From assembly GCF_003501885.1 (NCBI RefSeq), contig NZ_QWFA01000025.1:1-41051 (forward strand): a DNA stretch of 41,051 nucleotides, written 5' to 3'. Within the stretch, counting starts at the first letter, position 1. Every line of letters starts with the position of its first letter. The notes beneath the pieces are model-generated. The model did no database searches, had not been told where the DNA came from, and was given only the letters and a program-made list of their open reading frames with translations. Made by a program: the position numbers and the translations under genes. The stretch comes from Streptomyces globisporus. Its GTDB lineage: Bacteria; Actinomycetota; Actinomycetes; Streptomycetales; Streptomycetaceae. Positions 1 through 8,476 of this stretch are shown in pieces.

Positions 1-141
1 GACCCCGGTGTCCCACCCCTCGTCCCGGCCCCCGCCGCGCGAGGCCGCGGTGACCTCCCAGCCGTCGGCGGCCAGCGCGCGGACCGCCGCCCGCCCGATC
101 TGGCCCGTCGCTCCCAGCACCCATGCGTGTCCGTTGCTCAT
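1..141 (-). CDS. NAD(P)-binding Rossmann protein, N-terminus only
   Basis: Only the first 47 codons lie in the window; the gene runs off the left edge. They begin MSNGHAWVLGATGQIGRAAV, where GATGQIG is the glycine-rich dinucleotide-binding turn of extended short-chain dehydrogenases and NAD-dependent epimerases, followed by a helix and a second strand (WEVTAASR). Substrate cannot be inferred. There is no Shine-Dalgarno before the ATG, but TAGCGT lies 7 nt upstream, which fits a leaderless transcript. The catalytic YxxxK region is outside the window, so the subfamily remains open. Confidence 0.75.
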   Translation of the reverse strand, partial: MSNGHAWVLGATGQIGRAAVRALAADGWEVTAASRGGGRDEGWDTGV

Positions 142-205
142 GCGGTCGACGCTAGGGGAGCGGGGCCTCCCGGACGAGGGCGCTCTGCCGGTGGCGGATT
201 CGCCC

Positions 206-922
206 TCAGCGTCGCAGCTTCGGGAACTTCCTCGGCGGCGCGGCAGCCTGCTCGGCCGCCTTCACCTTGGCCGCGTACTCGTCCACGTACTCCTGGCCGG
301 AGAGCTCGAGGATCGCGTACATGATCTCGTCCGTCACCGCCCGGATCGCGGCCTTCTGGTTCTCCATTCCCGCGTAGCGGGAGAAGTCCAGCGGTTCGCC
401 GAACCGGATCGCGACCCGCTTGATCTTCGGCACGACCTGGCCGGGCGGCTGGATCTCGAAGGTGCCGACCATCGCGCACGGGATCACCGGCACCCCTGCG
501 GTGATCGCCATGACCGCGACCCCCACCTTGCCCTTGTAGAGGCGGCCGTCGTGCGAGCGGGTGCCCTCCGGATAGATCCCCAGCAGCTCGCCCTTGTTCA
601 GTACGCCGAGCCCCTCGCGGATCGCCGCCTGCCCGGCGTCCTTGCCGGACCGGTCCACCGGGATCTGGCCCGCACTGCGGAAGAAGGCGGCCGTGAGCCG
701 GCCCTTGATCCCCGGGCCGGTGAAGTATTCGGCCTTCGCCAGGAAGGTGATGCGGCGCTTGAGGATGGCCGGCATCAGGAAATGGTCCGAGAAGGAGAGG
801 TGGTTGCCCGCGACGATCGCCGCGCCGTCCTCGGGGATGTTCTCCAGGCCCTCGATGCGGGGGCGGAACAAGAGCCGCAGAACGGGACCCAGAACGACAT
901 ACTTCAGGACGTAATAAAACAC
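206..922 (-). CDS. 1-acyl-sn-glycerol-3-phosphate acyltransferase (PlsC family)
   Basis: This 238-residue protein has the acyltransferase motif I as NHLSFSD (His41, Asp46, the HX4D pair) and motif III as YPEGTR (residues 117-122). It also has a hydrophobic N-terminus (FYYVLKYVVLGPVLRLLF) that could anchor it to the membrane. The family transfers an acyl chain to the sn-2 position of lysophosphatidic acid in phospholipid synthesis. Actinomycetes carry several paralogues, and the real acceptor here could be another lysolipid. The start is GTG, chosen because GAGGTG sits about 10 nt upstream. A strong hairpin lies on the upstream side at 977-1020. Family call is firm, substrate is inferred. Confidence 0.88.
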   Translation of the reverse strand: MFYYVLKYVVLGPVLRLLFRPRIEGLENIPEDGAAIVAGNHLSFSDHFLMPAILKRRITFLAKAEYFTGPGIKGRLTAAFFRSAGQIPVDRSGKDAGQAAIREGLGVLNKGELLGIYPEGTRSHDGRLYKGKVGVAVMAITAGVPVIPCAMVGTFEIQPPGQVVPKIKRVAIRFGEPLDFSRYAGMENQKAAIRAVTDEIMYAILELSGQEYVDEYAAKVKAAEQAAAPPRKFPKLRR

Positions 923-976
923 CTTGTGGGTGCACCTCGCTCTGCCGGGCCGACTCAGGACTCGTACTACCAGGTC

Positions 977-1020
977 ATGGTGGTGCCGGGACCCTACCCG
1001 CAGGGTCCCGGCACCACCAT
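977..1020. terminator. 19-bp perfect stem, rho-independent-like terminator
   Basis: Perfect inverted repeat with arms 977-995 and 1002-1020 and a 6-nt loop. It lies between the small membrane protein gene (1121-1279) and the acyltransferase gene (206-922), both on the minus strand, so it should end the transcript of the former. No U-tract is present, which is usual for Streptomyces terminators. Confidence 0.8.
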
Positions 1021-1074
1021 GCGACCGTAGCGAACCGGTCTCCCGACGCGTACCCGCCTCCGGGGCCGTCAGGC

Positions 1075-1118
1075 GTGGTCACCCGCCGTGACGTCGGGAG
1101 TGGTCACCCGCTGTGACG
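1075..1118. repeat. Tandem pair of 19-bp units, each a GTCAC-N5-GTGAC hairpin
   Basis: Two direct copies (1075-1093 and 1100-1118) match at 18 of 19 positions with a 25-bp period. Each holds an inverted repeat GTCAC-N5-GTGAC. They lie just after the stop codon of the 52-codon gene (stop at 1121-1123) and before the hairpin at 977-1020. They could be a protein-binding pair or part of a compound terminator. Confidence 0.6.
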
Positions 1119-1120
1119 CC

Positions 1121-1279
1121 TCAGGTGTCCTGCGTGGCCAGCATGCCGATGGTGCACAGTCCCAGCACCACCCAGCCGAACCAGAGCCAGCCACTGCTTC
1201 CCAGCGCCACCGTGTACGCGGTCACCGCGACCAGCGCCCCGACGGTCATGTATCCCATGGTCTTCGTCGATCCGGACAT
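1121..1279 (-). CDS. Small membrane protein, 52 residues
   Basis: A 52-codon frame begins MSGSTKTMGYMTVGALVAVT and ends GMLATQDT. It contains two hydrophobic segments (about residues 11-27 and 31-47), the second rich in Trp and Gly, so it is probably a two-pass membrane hairpin. GAGGAG is placed 7 nt before the ATG, a good ribosome binding site, and the gene sits 66 bp downstream of the ctaG-type gene on the same strand. It could therefore be cotranscribed with it and be associated with the oxidase, but that is only inferred from position. I do not recognise the family. Confidence 0.65.
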   Translation of the reverse strand: MSGSTKTMGYMTVGALVAVTAYTVALGSSGWLWFGWVVLGLCTIGMLATQDT

Positions 1280-1345
1280 GCGCGCACGCTCCTCGTCGGC
1301 CGCGCGGCCGTTGTCCCCATGGTCACCCCGTATGCGCCATTCGCG

Positions 1346-2296
1346 CTACTGTCCGCGCGCCTGCAAAGACGCGAGATAGGCGTTGTACGCCGCCAGCTCC
1401 TTGTCGCCGTCGCGGTCGGCGGCCCGGTCCGAGCGCCGGGCGGCACGCTGTTCGGAGTTGTACCACTGGTAGACCAGCGCGATCAGCACCAGCACCGAGG
1501 GGATCTCGCTGAACGCCCAGGCGATGCCGCCCGCCCAGTTCTGGTCGCTCAGGGCGTCGATGCCCAGCGAGGCGGGCGGATTCTCGTACGTCTTCACCAT
1601 CGGCGTCGACGCCATCATCAGCGCGATCCCGAAGAACGCGTGGAACGGCATCCCGGCGAACAGCTCCAGCATCCGCATCACATAGCCGGGGCGGTGCGGA
1701 CCCGGGTCCACGCCCATGATCGGCCAGAAGAAGACCAGGCCGACCGCGAGGAAGTGCACCATCATCCCGAGGTGGCCCGGCTTGGAGCCCATCAGGAAGT
1801 CGAAGATCGGCGTGAAGTAGAGCGCGTAGAGGCTCGCGATGAACAGCGGGATCGTGAACACCGGATGCGTGATGATCTTCATGTACCGGCTGTGCAGCAG
1901 CTTCAGCAGCAGCTCGCGCGGCCCGGTCCGGCCCCGGCCGGCCGGCGGCAGCGCCCGCAGCGCCAGCGTCACCGGGGCGCCCAGCAGCAGCAGGATCGGC
2001 GACAGCATGCTGATCACCATGTGCTGCACCATGTGCACGCTGAACATGACCATGCCGTAGTCGTTGAGCTTGGTGCACATCACCAGCGCGATGCTCAGCA
2101 CGCCCACCGTGAAGAACACGATCCGGCTCACCGGCCAGCCGTCCCCCCGCCGACGCAGCCGCACCACGCCGTACCCGTACAGGGCGAGCGCCAGGATGCA
2201 GCCGGTCAGGAAGAACGGTTCGACGGAGAGCTCCAGCCCCCGTCCCAGCGTGAACGGCGGCAGATCCATGTTCATGCCGTGCCCGCTGTGATCCAT
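1346..2296 (-). CDS. ctaG: Cytochrome c oxidase assembly protein, CtaG/caa3 type
   Basis: The 316-residue protein has about seven hydrophobic helices. It opens with a His/Met-rich segment (MDHSGHGMNMDL) and carries conserved membrane His residues (MFSVHMVQHMVISM, MMVHFLAVGLVFFWPIMG, PFHAFFGIALM) typical of the caa3_CtaG family, whose members are implicated in copper delivery to or assembly of the aa3/caa3 oxidase. The N-terminal HxxxHxMxM could be a surface copper site; that is inference. GGGAG lies 7 nt before the ATG. The C-terminal tail is charged and probably cytoplasmic. It sits between a terminator (2354-2393) and the small membrane protein gene. Confidence 0.9.
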   Translation of the reverse strand: MDHSGHGMNMDLPPFTLGRGLELSVEPFFLTGCILALALYGYGVVRLRRRGDGWPVSRIVFFTVGVLSIALVMCTKLNDYGMVMFSVHMVQHMVISMLSPILLLLGAPVTLALRALPPAGRGRTGPRELLLKLLHSRYMKIITHPVFTIPLFIASLYALYFTPIFDFLMGSKPGHLGMMVHFLAVGLVFFWPIMGVDPGPHRPGYVMRMLELFAGMPFHAFFGIALMMASTPMVKTYENPPASLGIDALSDQNWAGGIAWAFSEIPSVLVLIALVYQWYNSEQRAARRSDRAADRDGDKELAAYNAYLASLQARGQ

Positions 2297-2353
2297 CTGT
2301 TCACTCCCGATGGGGACACGTCCCCGTTTCGTGCCGGTTGTCCGGTCCAGAGT

Positions 2354-2393
2354 AGAACTGCCCCCGGCCGCGGTTGCGGCCGGGGGCAGTTCT
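2354..2393. terminator. 18-bp perfect stem with 4-nt loop
   Basis: Arms 2354-2371 and 2376-2393 are perfectly complementary around a GGTT loop. It lies 14 bp beyond the stop codon of the phosphofructokinase gene (minus strand) and separates that transcript from ctaG. Confidence 0.88.
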
Positions 2394-2407
2394 GGAAGGA
2401 CGTGTTC

Positions 2408-3433
2408 CTACAGCACGCACTCCGCCTCGGCGTACCGCTCGGCCGGGACCGTCTTCAGCGTCTCGACCGCCTCCGCCAGCGGGACCATCACGATGTCCGT
2501 GCCGCGCAGCGCGGTCAGCATCCCGAACTCGCCCCGGTGCGCCGCCTCCACCGCGTGCCAGCCGAACCGGGTCGCGAGGACGCGGTCGTACGCGGTCGGC
2601 GTACCGCCGCGCTGGACATGGCCGAGGATGACCGGGCGGGCCTCCTTGCCGAGCCGCTGCTCCAGCTCGCCGGAGAGCTGCGTGGCCACACCGGCGAACC
2701 GCTCGTGGCCGTAGATGTCCTTGACGCCCTGCTCGAACTGCATGGAGCCCTCGCGCGGCTTGGCGCCCTCGGCGACCACCACGATGGCGAACTTCTTGCC
2801 CGCCGAGAACCGCTTGCCGACCAGCTCGGTCAGCTCGTCGATGTCGAAGGGGCGCTCGGGCACCACGATCGCGTGGGCACCGGCGGCCATGCCCGAGTGC
2901 AGGGCGATCCAGCCGGTGTGACGGCCCATGACCTCGACGATCAGCACCCGCTGGTGCGACTCGGCGGTGGTCTTCAGCCGGTCCAGCGCCTCGGTCGCGA
3001 CACCGACGGCGGTGTCGAAGCCGAAGGTGACGTCGGTGGACGCGATGTCGTTGTCGATGGTCTTGGGGACCCCGACGATGGGCAGCCCGGCCTCGGAGAG
3101 GAGGTTGGCCGCCTTCAGCGTGCCCTCGCCGCCGATCGGGATGATGGCGTCCAGGCCGAGGTCCGCGACATGGCCGCGGGCGCGCTCCACCCCGTCGCGC
3201 AGATGCGCGGGCTGGACGCGGGAGGAGCCGAGGATCGTGCCGCCGCGGGCCAGGATGCCGCCCACCGCGTCGAGGTCGAGCTTGCGGTAGTCCGCCTCCA
3301 GCAGGCCCTTCCAGCCGTCGTGGAAGCCGATGACCTCGTCGCCGTGATCCACCACCGCGCGGTGCACGACGGAACGGATGACGGCGTTGAGGCCGGGGCA
3401 GTCGCCGCCGGAGGTGAGTACGCCAATGCGCAT
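2408..3433 (-). CDS. pfkA: 6-phosphofructokinase
   Basis: The 341-residue PfkA family enzyme phosphorylates fructose 6-phosphate at C1, the committed step of glycolysis. Visible motifs are TSGGDCPGLNA (residues 7-17, phosphate binding), GGEG (101-104), PKTIDND (123-129, with Asp127 as the catalytic base) and MGRHTGW (effector/substrate loop). In E. coli numbering, which this protein follows exactly here, residue 104 is Gly (as in ATP enzymes) while 124 is Lys (as in pyrophosphate enzymes). This mixed pattern is typical of the actinobacterial clade, and Gly104 favours ATP. AAAGG precedes the ATG by about 10 nt. A strong terminator follows the gene, and a 3-copy repeat lies upstream. Confidence 0.93.
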   Translation of the reverse strand: MRIGVLTSGGDCPGLNAVIRSVVHRAVVDHGDEVIGFHDGWKGLLEADYRKLDLDAVGGILARGGTILGSSRVQPAHLRDGVERARGHVADLGLDAIIPIGGEGTLKAANLLSEAGLPIVGVPKTIDNDIASTDVTFGFDTAVGVATEALDRLKTTAESHQRVLIVEVMGRHTGWIALHSGMAAGAHAIVVPERPFDIDELTELVGKRFSAGKKFAIVVVAEGAKPREGSMQFEQGVKDIYGHERFAGVATQLSGELEQRLGKEARPVILGHVQRGGTPTAYDRVLATRFGWHAVEAAHRGEFGMLTALRGTDIVMVPLAEAVETLKTVPAERYAEAECVL

Positions 3434-3550
3434 GGCCCGGAAACCTTTGCAACGTGTAAGTCGACGACCGGACCACGCCGTCCGGTTGGATCCCCGCCAC
3501 CCTACCGGCGCAGGGTGGCGGGGCCGAACCGGCCGTCCGCCTGGTGGACT

Positions 3551-3657
3551 TCGCTCAACCGAGCGAAATACCCCTCAGGCGGGCTGTCGCTCAACCGAGC
3601 GTCAGCCCCCTCAGGAGGGCTTTGCTCATGCGAGCGGAACGTGCCTCAGGCGGGCTG
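3551..3657. repeat. Three tandem 35/36-bp units overlapping the end of gatD
   Basis: Units run 3551-3586, 3587-3622 and 3623-3657. Each contains a small hairpin (CGCTC-AACC-GAGCG in two copies, GCTC-ATGC-GAGC in the third) followed by a CCTCAGGCGGGCT-like block. The right-hand unit contains the gatD stop codon (3646-3648). On the minus strand the array continues open in the gatD frame after the stop, giving repeats of the form SPPEGxxARLS, up to a TAG at 3502-3504. It may act as a terminator/processing element or be a repetitive element that has invaded the gene end. Confidence 0.8.
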
Positions 3658-4371
3658 GGTCGCCGAGGCGATCCGCTCGGCGCGCAGCGCCTCGTACCAG
3701 CGGTCGTCGGTCGGCGGCAGCGCGTTCACGTCGAGGGCCAGCTTCAGCAGCAGATCGGCGATCTGCGGGTTGCGTGCCATCACCGGACCGTGCATGTACG
3801 TCCCGAAGACCGTGTCGTTGTACGCGCCCTCCGTGCCGTCCCCGGTGCCGTTGCCCCGGCCGAACCGCACCCGGGCGAACGGCCGTGCCGTCGGGCCGAG
3901 ATGGGTGACGCCCTGGTGGTTCTCGAACCCGGTCAGGGGCTCAAGACCGAGCTGCGGGTCGATGTCCGCGAGGACGTCGCCGACGCACCGCGCGCCCTCA
4001 CCGCGGGTGGAGACCACGTCGAGCAGACCGAGACCCTGCTCGCGCTCACCGAGGTCGTTGATGAACTCGTGGCCGAGGATCTGGTAGCCCGCGCAGACCG
4101 AGAAGATGATCGCGCCGTTGGACGCGGCCCGGGCCAGCCCGCCGTCGCGGCGCAGCCGCTCCGCCGCGAGGCGCTGCGGCCGGTCCTCACCGCCGCCGAT
4201 CAGATAGATGTCGCCGGACGTCGGCACCGGCTGGTCGCTGCGCACGTCGACGCGCTGCACGTCCAGACCGCGCTGCCGGGCCCGCCGCTCCACGACCAGG
4301 GCGTTGCCCTGGTCGCCGTAGGTGCTGAGCAGGTCGGGGTAGACCCAGACCAGACGCAGACCGTTGTTCAT
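3646..4371 (-). CDS. gatD: Lipid II isoglutaminyl synthase, glutaminase subunit GatD
   Basis: A class I glutamine amidotransferase-like protein of 241 residues. GatD releases ammonia from glutamine and feeds it to MurT, which amidates the alpha-carboxyl of D-Glu in the lipid II stem peptide. The nucleophile Cys93 lies in SVCAGYQILG and the catalytic His194 in TYMHGP, matching the staphylococcal enzyme's layout; LIGGGEDRPQ is the oxyanion/glutamine-binding segment. The start was set at MNNGLRL because GGAGAGGA stands 7 nt upstream and the residues before it do not look like family sequence. It lies 34 bp after murT, so the two are cotranscribed. Its last codons (QPA-stop) fall inside a 3-copy tandem repeat. 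Confidence 0.92.
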   Translation of the reverse strand: MNNGLRLVWVYPDLLSTYGDQGNALVVERRARQRGLDVQRVDVRSDQPVPTSGDIYLIGGGEDRPQRLAAERLRRDGGLARAASNGAIIFSVCAGYQILGHEFINDLGEREQGLGLLDVVSTRGEGARCVGDVLADIDPQLGLEPLTGFENHQGVTHLGPTARPFARVRFGRGNGTGDGTEGAYNDTVFGTYMHGPVMARNPQIADLLLKLALDVNALPPTDDRWYEALRAERIASATQPA

Positions 4372-4405
4372 ACTTCGTCCTCTCCGGAGATGGCCGGGGC
4401 CGGGG

Positions 4406-5644
4406 TCAGTTGCCGACACGACGGCGCAGATCCTGGAAGGCGGTGTAGTTGGCGATGACCTCGATACGGCCGGGCGGGGCGTACTGCACGGCCTCGTCGA
4501 GGTTCTCGCAGACCCGGAAGTCGAGACCGGCCACTTCGAGGCGGACCGCGAGGTCCAGCTTCCGGTCGCCGAGCACGAAGATCGGGTGTCCGGCCAGCTG
4601 GGTGTAGTCCACGTCCCACAGCCAGGAGGTGTCCGTGCCGTCCGCGCCGCGGGCGTTCACCGAGAGGATCACCGGCGTCGGCGGCGGGTCGATCAGCGAG
4701 AAGGTCTCCAGCCAGCCGGCCGGGTTCTTCGCCAGCAGGAGCCGCAGCTCACGGTTCTGGAAGGTGACGACGTCGTACCGTCCGGCGACCGCCTGCACCT
4801 GGTACATCCGCTCCAGGGCGACCTGCGGCGGCACACCGAAGACGGCGGCCACGGCGGCCGAGCTGGCGGCGTTCGCCTTGTTGGCGCGGCCGGGCAGCTG
4901 GAGGTGGATCGGCCACGCCGAACCGTGCGGGTCCAGGACGTAGTCGCCGTTCAGCGCCCAGCTGGGGGCGGGGCGGCGGAAGCCGCACTGCCCGCAGAAC
5001 CAGTCGTCGCCCGGACGCTGCATCACACCGCCGCAGGACGGGCAGGACCAGGCGTCGTCCTTCCACGCCTGACCGGCCGCCACCCACACCACGTTGGGCG
5101 AGGAGGAGGCCGCCCAGACGACCAGAGGGTCGTCCGCGTTGGCGATGATCACGGCCTTCGAACCGGACAGGCCCTCGCGCCAGTGCTCGGCCATCATCCG
5201 GGTCTCCGCCGCGCGGTCCAGCTGGTCGCGGGAGAGGTTGAGCAGCGCGATGGCCTTGGGCGTGGTGTCCCGGGCCACTCCCGCCAGATACTTCTCGTCG
5301 ACCTCGATCACGCCGAACTTCGCGTCCGAGCCGCCGGCCAGCGCCGAAGTGATGCCCGCGGGCATGTTCGCGCCGAGCGCGTTCGACACGACGGGCCCGG
5401 CGGCCCGCAGCGCCTCGGCGATCAGCCGGGTGGTGGTCGTCTTGCCGTTCGTCGCCGACACGAGGATCACGTCCAGGTGCTGCGCCAGCCGCCCCAGCAG
5501 GTCGGGGTCGAGTTTGAGCGCCACCCGGCCGCCGATCACCGATCCGCTGCCCCGCCCCGCGGCGCGTGACACCGCCGCCGCGGCCTTGCCCGCCGTCACG
5601 GCCAGTTTGGCCCGCGGCGACAACGGCTCCGTGTTGCCTGCCAT
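4406..5644 (-). CDS. murT: Lipid II isoglutaminyl synthase, ligase subunit MurT
   Basis: A Mur ligase-like protein of 412 residues that activates the lipid II glutamate with ATP and accepts ammonia from GatD. The P-loop is SATNGKTTTTR (about 63-73), followed by the Mur central-domain segments VIEVDEKY and LNLSRDQLDR. A Cys4 zinc ribbon is inserted at Cys201, Cys204, Cys217 and Cys220 (CPSCGG and CGQCG), a known feature of the MurT family. The C-terminal MurT-type domain ends in NYTAFQDLRRR. The start was placed at MAGNTEP, which has AAGGAGG 10 nt upstream, rather than an in-frame codon seven residues earlier. It is first in a two-gene operon with gatD. Confidence 0.93.
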   Translation of the reverse strand: MAGNTEPLSPRAKLAVTAGKAAAAVSRAAGRGSGSVIGGRVALKLDPDLLGRLAQHLDVILVSATNGKTTTTRLIAEALRAAGPVVSNALGANMPAGITSALAGGSDAKFGVIEVDEKYLAGVARDTTPKAIALLNLSRDQLDRAAETRMMAEHWREGLSGSKAVIIANADDPLVVWAASSSPNVVWVAAGQAWKDDAWSCPSCGGVMQRPGDDWFCGQCGFRRPAPSWALNGDYVLDPHGSAWPIHLQLPGRANKANAASSAAVAAVFGVPPQVALERMYQVQAVAGRYDVVTFQNRELRLLLAKNPAGWLETFSLIDPPPTPVILSVNARGADGTDTSWLWDVDYTQLAGHPIFVLGDRKLDLAVRLEVAGLDFRVCENLDEAVQYAPPGRIEVIANYTAFQDLRRRVGN

Positions 5645-5758
5645 CGTCCTAGATCCTCCTTGCATCGGTCCGCGCCCAGCCTATCGATGTCCGCCGCATC
5701 GACCGCACCGCGGCACCACGGGAACTGACCGGCCGCGGCGGAACGTACGCTTGCCGCC

Positions 5759-6304
5759 ATGCGAAACCGCCCGATCCCCGGCAGTTCCGGACTCGTCCGT
5801 GAGATGAGTCTGCTCGGCGACCCGTTGCTCCACCGGCCCTGCGAGGACGTCACGGACTTCGGCCCGTCGCTCGCGAAGCTGGTCGAGGACATGTTCGCCA
5901 CGATGTACGCCGCACAGGGTGTCGGGCTCGCCGCCAACCAGATCGGCGTCCCGCTCAAGGTGTTCGTCTACGACTGCCCGGACGACGACGACGTCCGCCA
6001 TCTGGGACACGTGGTCAATCCCGAACTGGTCGAGGCGGACGGACTCACCGTACGCGGACCGGAGGGCTGTCTGTCACTTCCGGGTCTGGAAGCGGGCACG
6101 GAACGCTTCGACCACGCGGTCGTCGAGGGGCTGACGATGACCGGCGAGCCGGTCAGGATCGCCGGGACGGGATGGTTCGCCCGGTGCCTCCAGCACGAGT
6201 GCGACCACCTGGAGGGCACCGTCTACCCCGACCGGCTGACCGGGCTGCGGCGCTCCCGGGTGCTGCGCGCCGCGCGCAGGGCCTCCTGGGCGCGGCAGGG
6301 CTGA
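5759..6304 (+). CDS. def: Peptide deformylase
   Basis: This 181-residue metalloenzyme removes the formyl group from the N-terminal Met of nascent proteins. All three family motifs are present: GVGLAANQ (54-61), EGCLS (102-106) and QHECDHLEG (145-153). Metal ligands are Cys104, His146 and His150, with Glu147 as the general base. It starts 114 bp from the divergent murT start. No Shine-Dalgarno is visible, but TACGCT (5746-5751) sits 7 nt before the ATG, which suggests a leaderless mRNA. Streptomyces usually has more than one deformylase, so this may be one of several paralogues. It ends 28 bp from the convergent TetR gene. Confidence 0.95.
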   Translation: MRNRPIPGSSGLVREMSLLGDPLLHRPCEDVTDFGPSLAKLVEDMFATMYAAQGVGLAANQIGVPLKVFVYDCPDDDDVRHLGHVVNPELVEADGLTVRGPEGCLSLPGLEAGTERFDHAVVEGLTMTGEPVRIAGTGWFARCLQHECDHLEGTVYPDRLTGLRRSRVLRAARRASWARQG

Positions 6305-6332
6305 GCAGCACCGGGGCCGGTGTCCCGGGACC

Positions 6333-7007
6333 TCAGAACCCCGGGCCGCCCTTGACGTCGCGGTCGCCCGCCTCCGCCAGCCGCCCCCACAGCAGATCGG
6401 CGAGGCTGCTGACCAGCCGCTCGCGGGAGCAGGGCCGGTCGGCGAGCCACCAGTCGCCCGCCGCGTGCATCATGCCGACGATCCCGTGCCCCCAGATGCG
6501 GGCCATCTGCTCGCTGTCGGGGCCCAGGTCGACCCGCTCGACGATCACCTGGCCCAGCTCCTCGCCGAGGCGGCGCAGCAGCGGTGCGGAGTGCCGGCCG
6601 ACGTCGAAGCCCTGCTCGGCGGAGGGGGAGGCGTCGGCGGTGTCGGCCGCTCCGTCGGCGGGGTGCATCAGGAAGCGGTAGACCTGCGGGCGGGCCTCGA
6701 TCGCGGCGAGATAGGTGTCGAGCGTGGACTCCACCCGCGCACGCCGCTCGGCGGGCGCGTCCAGTGCGGCGCGCAACGCGCTGAGCAGCGCGTCGGTGTG
6801 GCGCTTGGCCAGCGCGCGGTAGAGGCCGCCCTTGTCCCCGAAGTGGCGGTAGAGGATCGGCTTGGTGATGCCGGCCTCGGCGGCGATGGCGTTCATCGAG
6901 GCCTGCGGTCCGTCTCTGAGCACCACCCGGTCCGCCGCTTCCAGCAACTCGCGGCGACGGCGCTCGGCCGCGGTCCGCTGTCGCTCGGAGCTTCGTGCGG
7001 TCTCCAT
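6333..7007 (-). CDS. TetR-family transcriptional regulator
   Basis: A 224-residue regulator with an N-terminal TetR DNA-binding domain: the helix-turn-helix covers about residues 38-62 and includes NAIAAEAGITKPILYRHFGD, followed by GGLYRAL. The C-terminal ligand/dimer domain (about 75-224) has no recognisable specificity. The start was set at METARSS because GGGAGA lies about 6 nt upstream. It is divergent from an acyl-CoA dehydrogenase gene with nested palindromes in between, so it probably represses that gene and itself and senses an acyl-CoA or related ligand. That role is inferred from context. Confidence 0.9.
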   Translation of the reverse strand: METARSSERQRTAAERRRRELLEAADRVVLRDGPQASMNAIAAEAGITKPILYRHFGDKGGLYRALAKRHTDALLSALRAALDAPAERRARVESTLDTYLAAIEARPQVYRFLMHPADGAADTADASPSAEQGFDVGRHSAPLLRRLGEELGQVIVERVDLGPDSEQMARIWGHGIVGMMHAAGDWWLADRPCSRERLVSSLADLLWGRLAEAGDRDVKGGPGF

Positions 7008-7110
7008 GTCGTCTCTCCCACCCCTGGCCACGCGATGCCGTCGCATCGCTCCTGCACGCCCGCGCAACGTAACACTCCACGGGGCGGGCGCCGGATCGGC
7101 TCCATGACGG

Positions 7111-7160
7111 TTGACAGTACCTACTTGCCGGTAACAGACTGTGGTTACCGCGAGTAACGC
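7111..7160. promoter_or_regulatory. Divergent promoter/operator between tetR and acyl-CoA dehydrogenase
   Basis: TTGACA at 7111-7116 is a good -35 candidate for the rightward gene. Downstream, CGGTAAC (7129-7135) and GTTACCG (7144-7150) form an inverted repeat with an 8-nt spacer. Each arm belongs to a longer half-site related to CTACTTGCCGGTAAC and, on the other strand, TTACTCGCGGTAAC. Each half is itself nearly palindromic (TTAC...GTAA), a pattern expected when a TetR dimer or pair of dimers binds. The sites overlap the likely -10 region of the dehydrogenase promoter. Confidence 0.65.
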
Positions 7161-7193
7161 ATGGTTTTTCACCGCAGTGCCTGGAGGGGAAAC

Positions 7194-8420
<1,227 letters not shown>

Positions 8421-8426
8421 CGAACA

Positions 8427-8472
8427 CGCCGAAAGAAGGGGGCCGTCCGCGGACGGCCCCCTTCTTTCGGCG
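8427..8472. terminator. 46-bp perfect palindrome, bidirectional terminator
   Basis: Arms 8427-8449 and 8450-8472 are fully complementary with no unpaired centre (23 bp; in RNA the central CCGCGG must open). It sits between the convergent acyl-CoA dehydrogenase (ends 8420) and peroxidase (ends 8477) genes and includes A-rich/T-rich flanks (GAAAGAAG / CTTCTTTC), so it can serve both transcripts. Confidence 0.93.
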
Positions 8473-8476
8473 TCGC

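Noticed and set aside
1088..4087. A 999-codon plus-strand open frame, and similar long antisense frames such as 15030-17663 and 6333-8327
   Set aside because: These lie opposite or across well-supported genes (CtaG, PFK, GatD and others). They are the usual by-product of very high GC content, with Arg/Pro/Gly/Ala-rich or His-rich translations and no domain signal.
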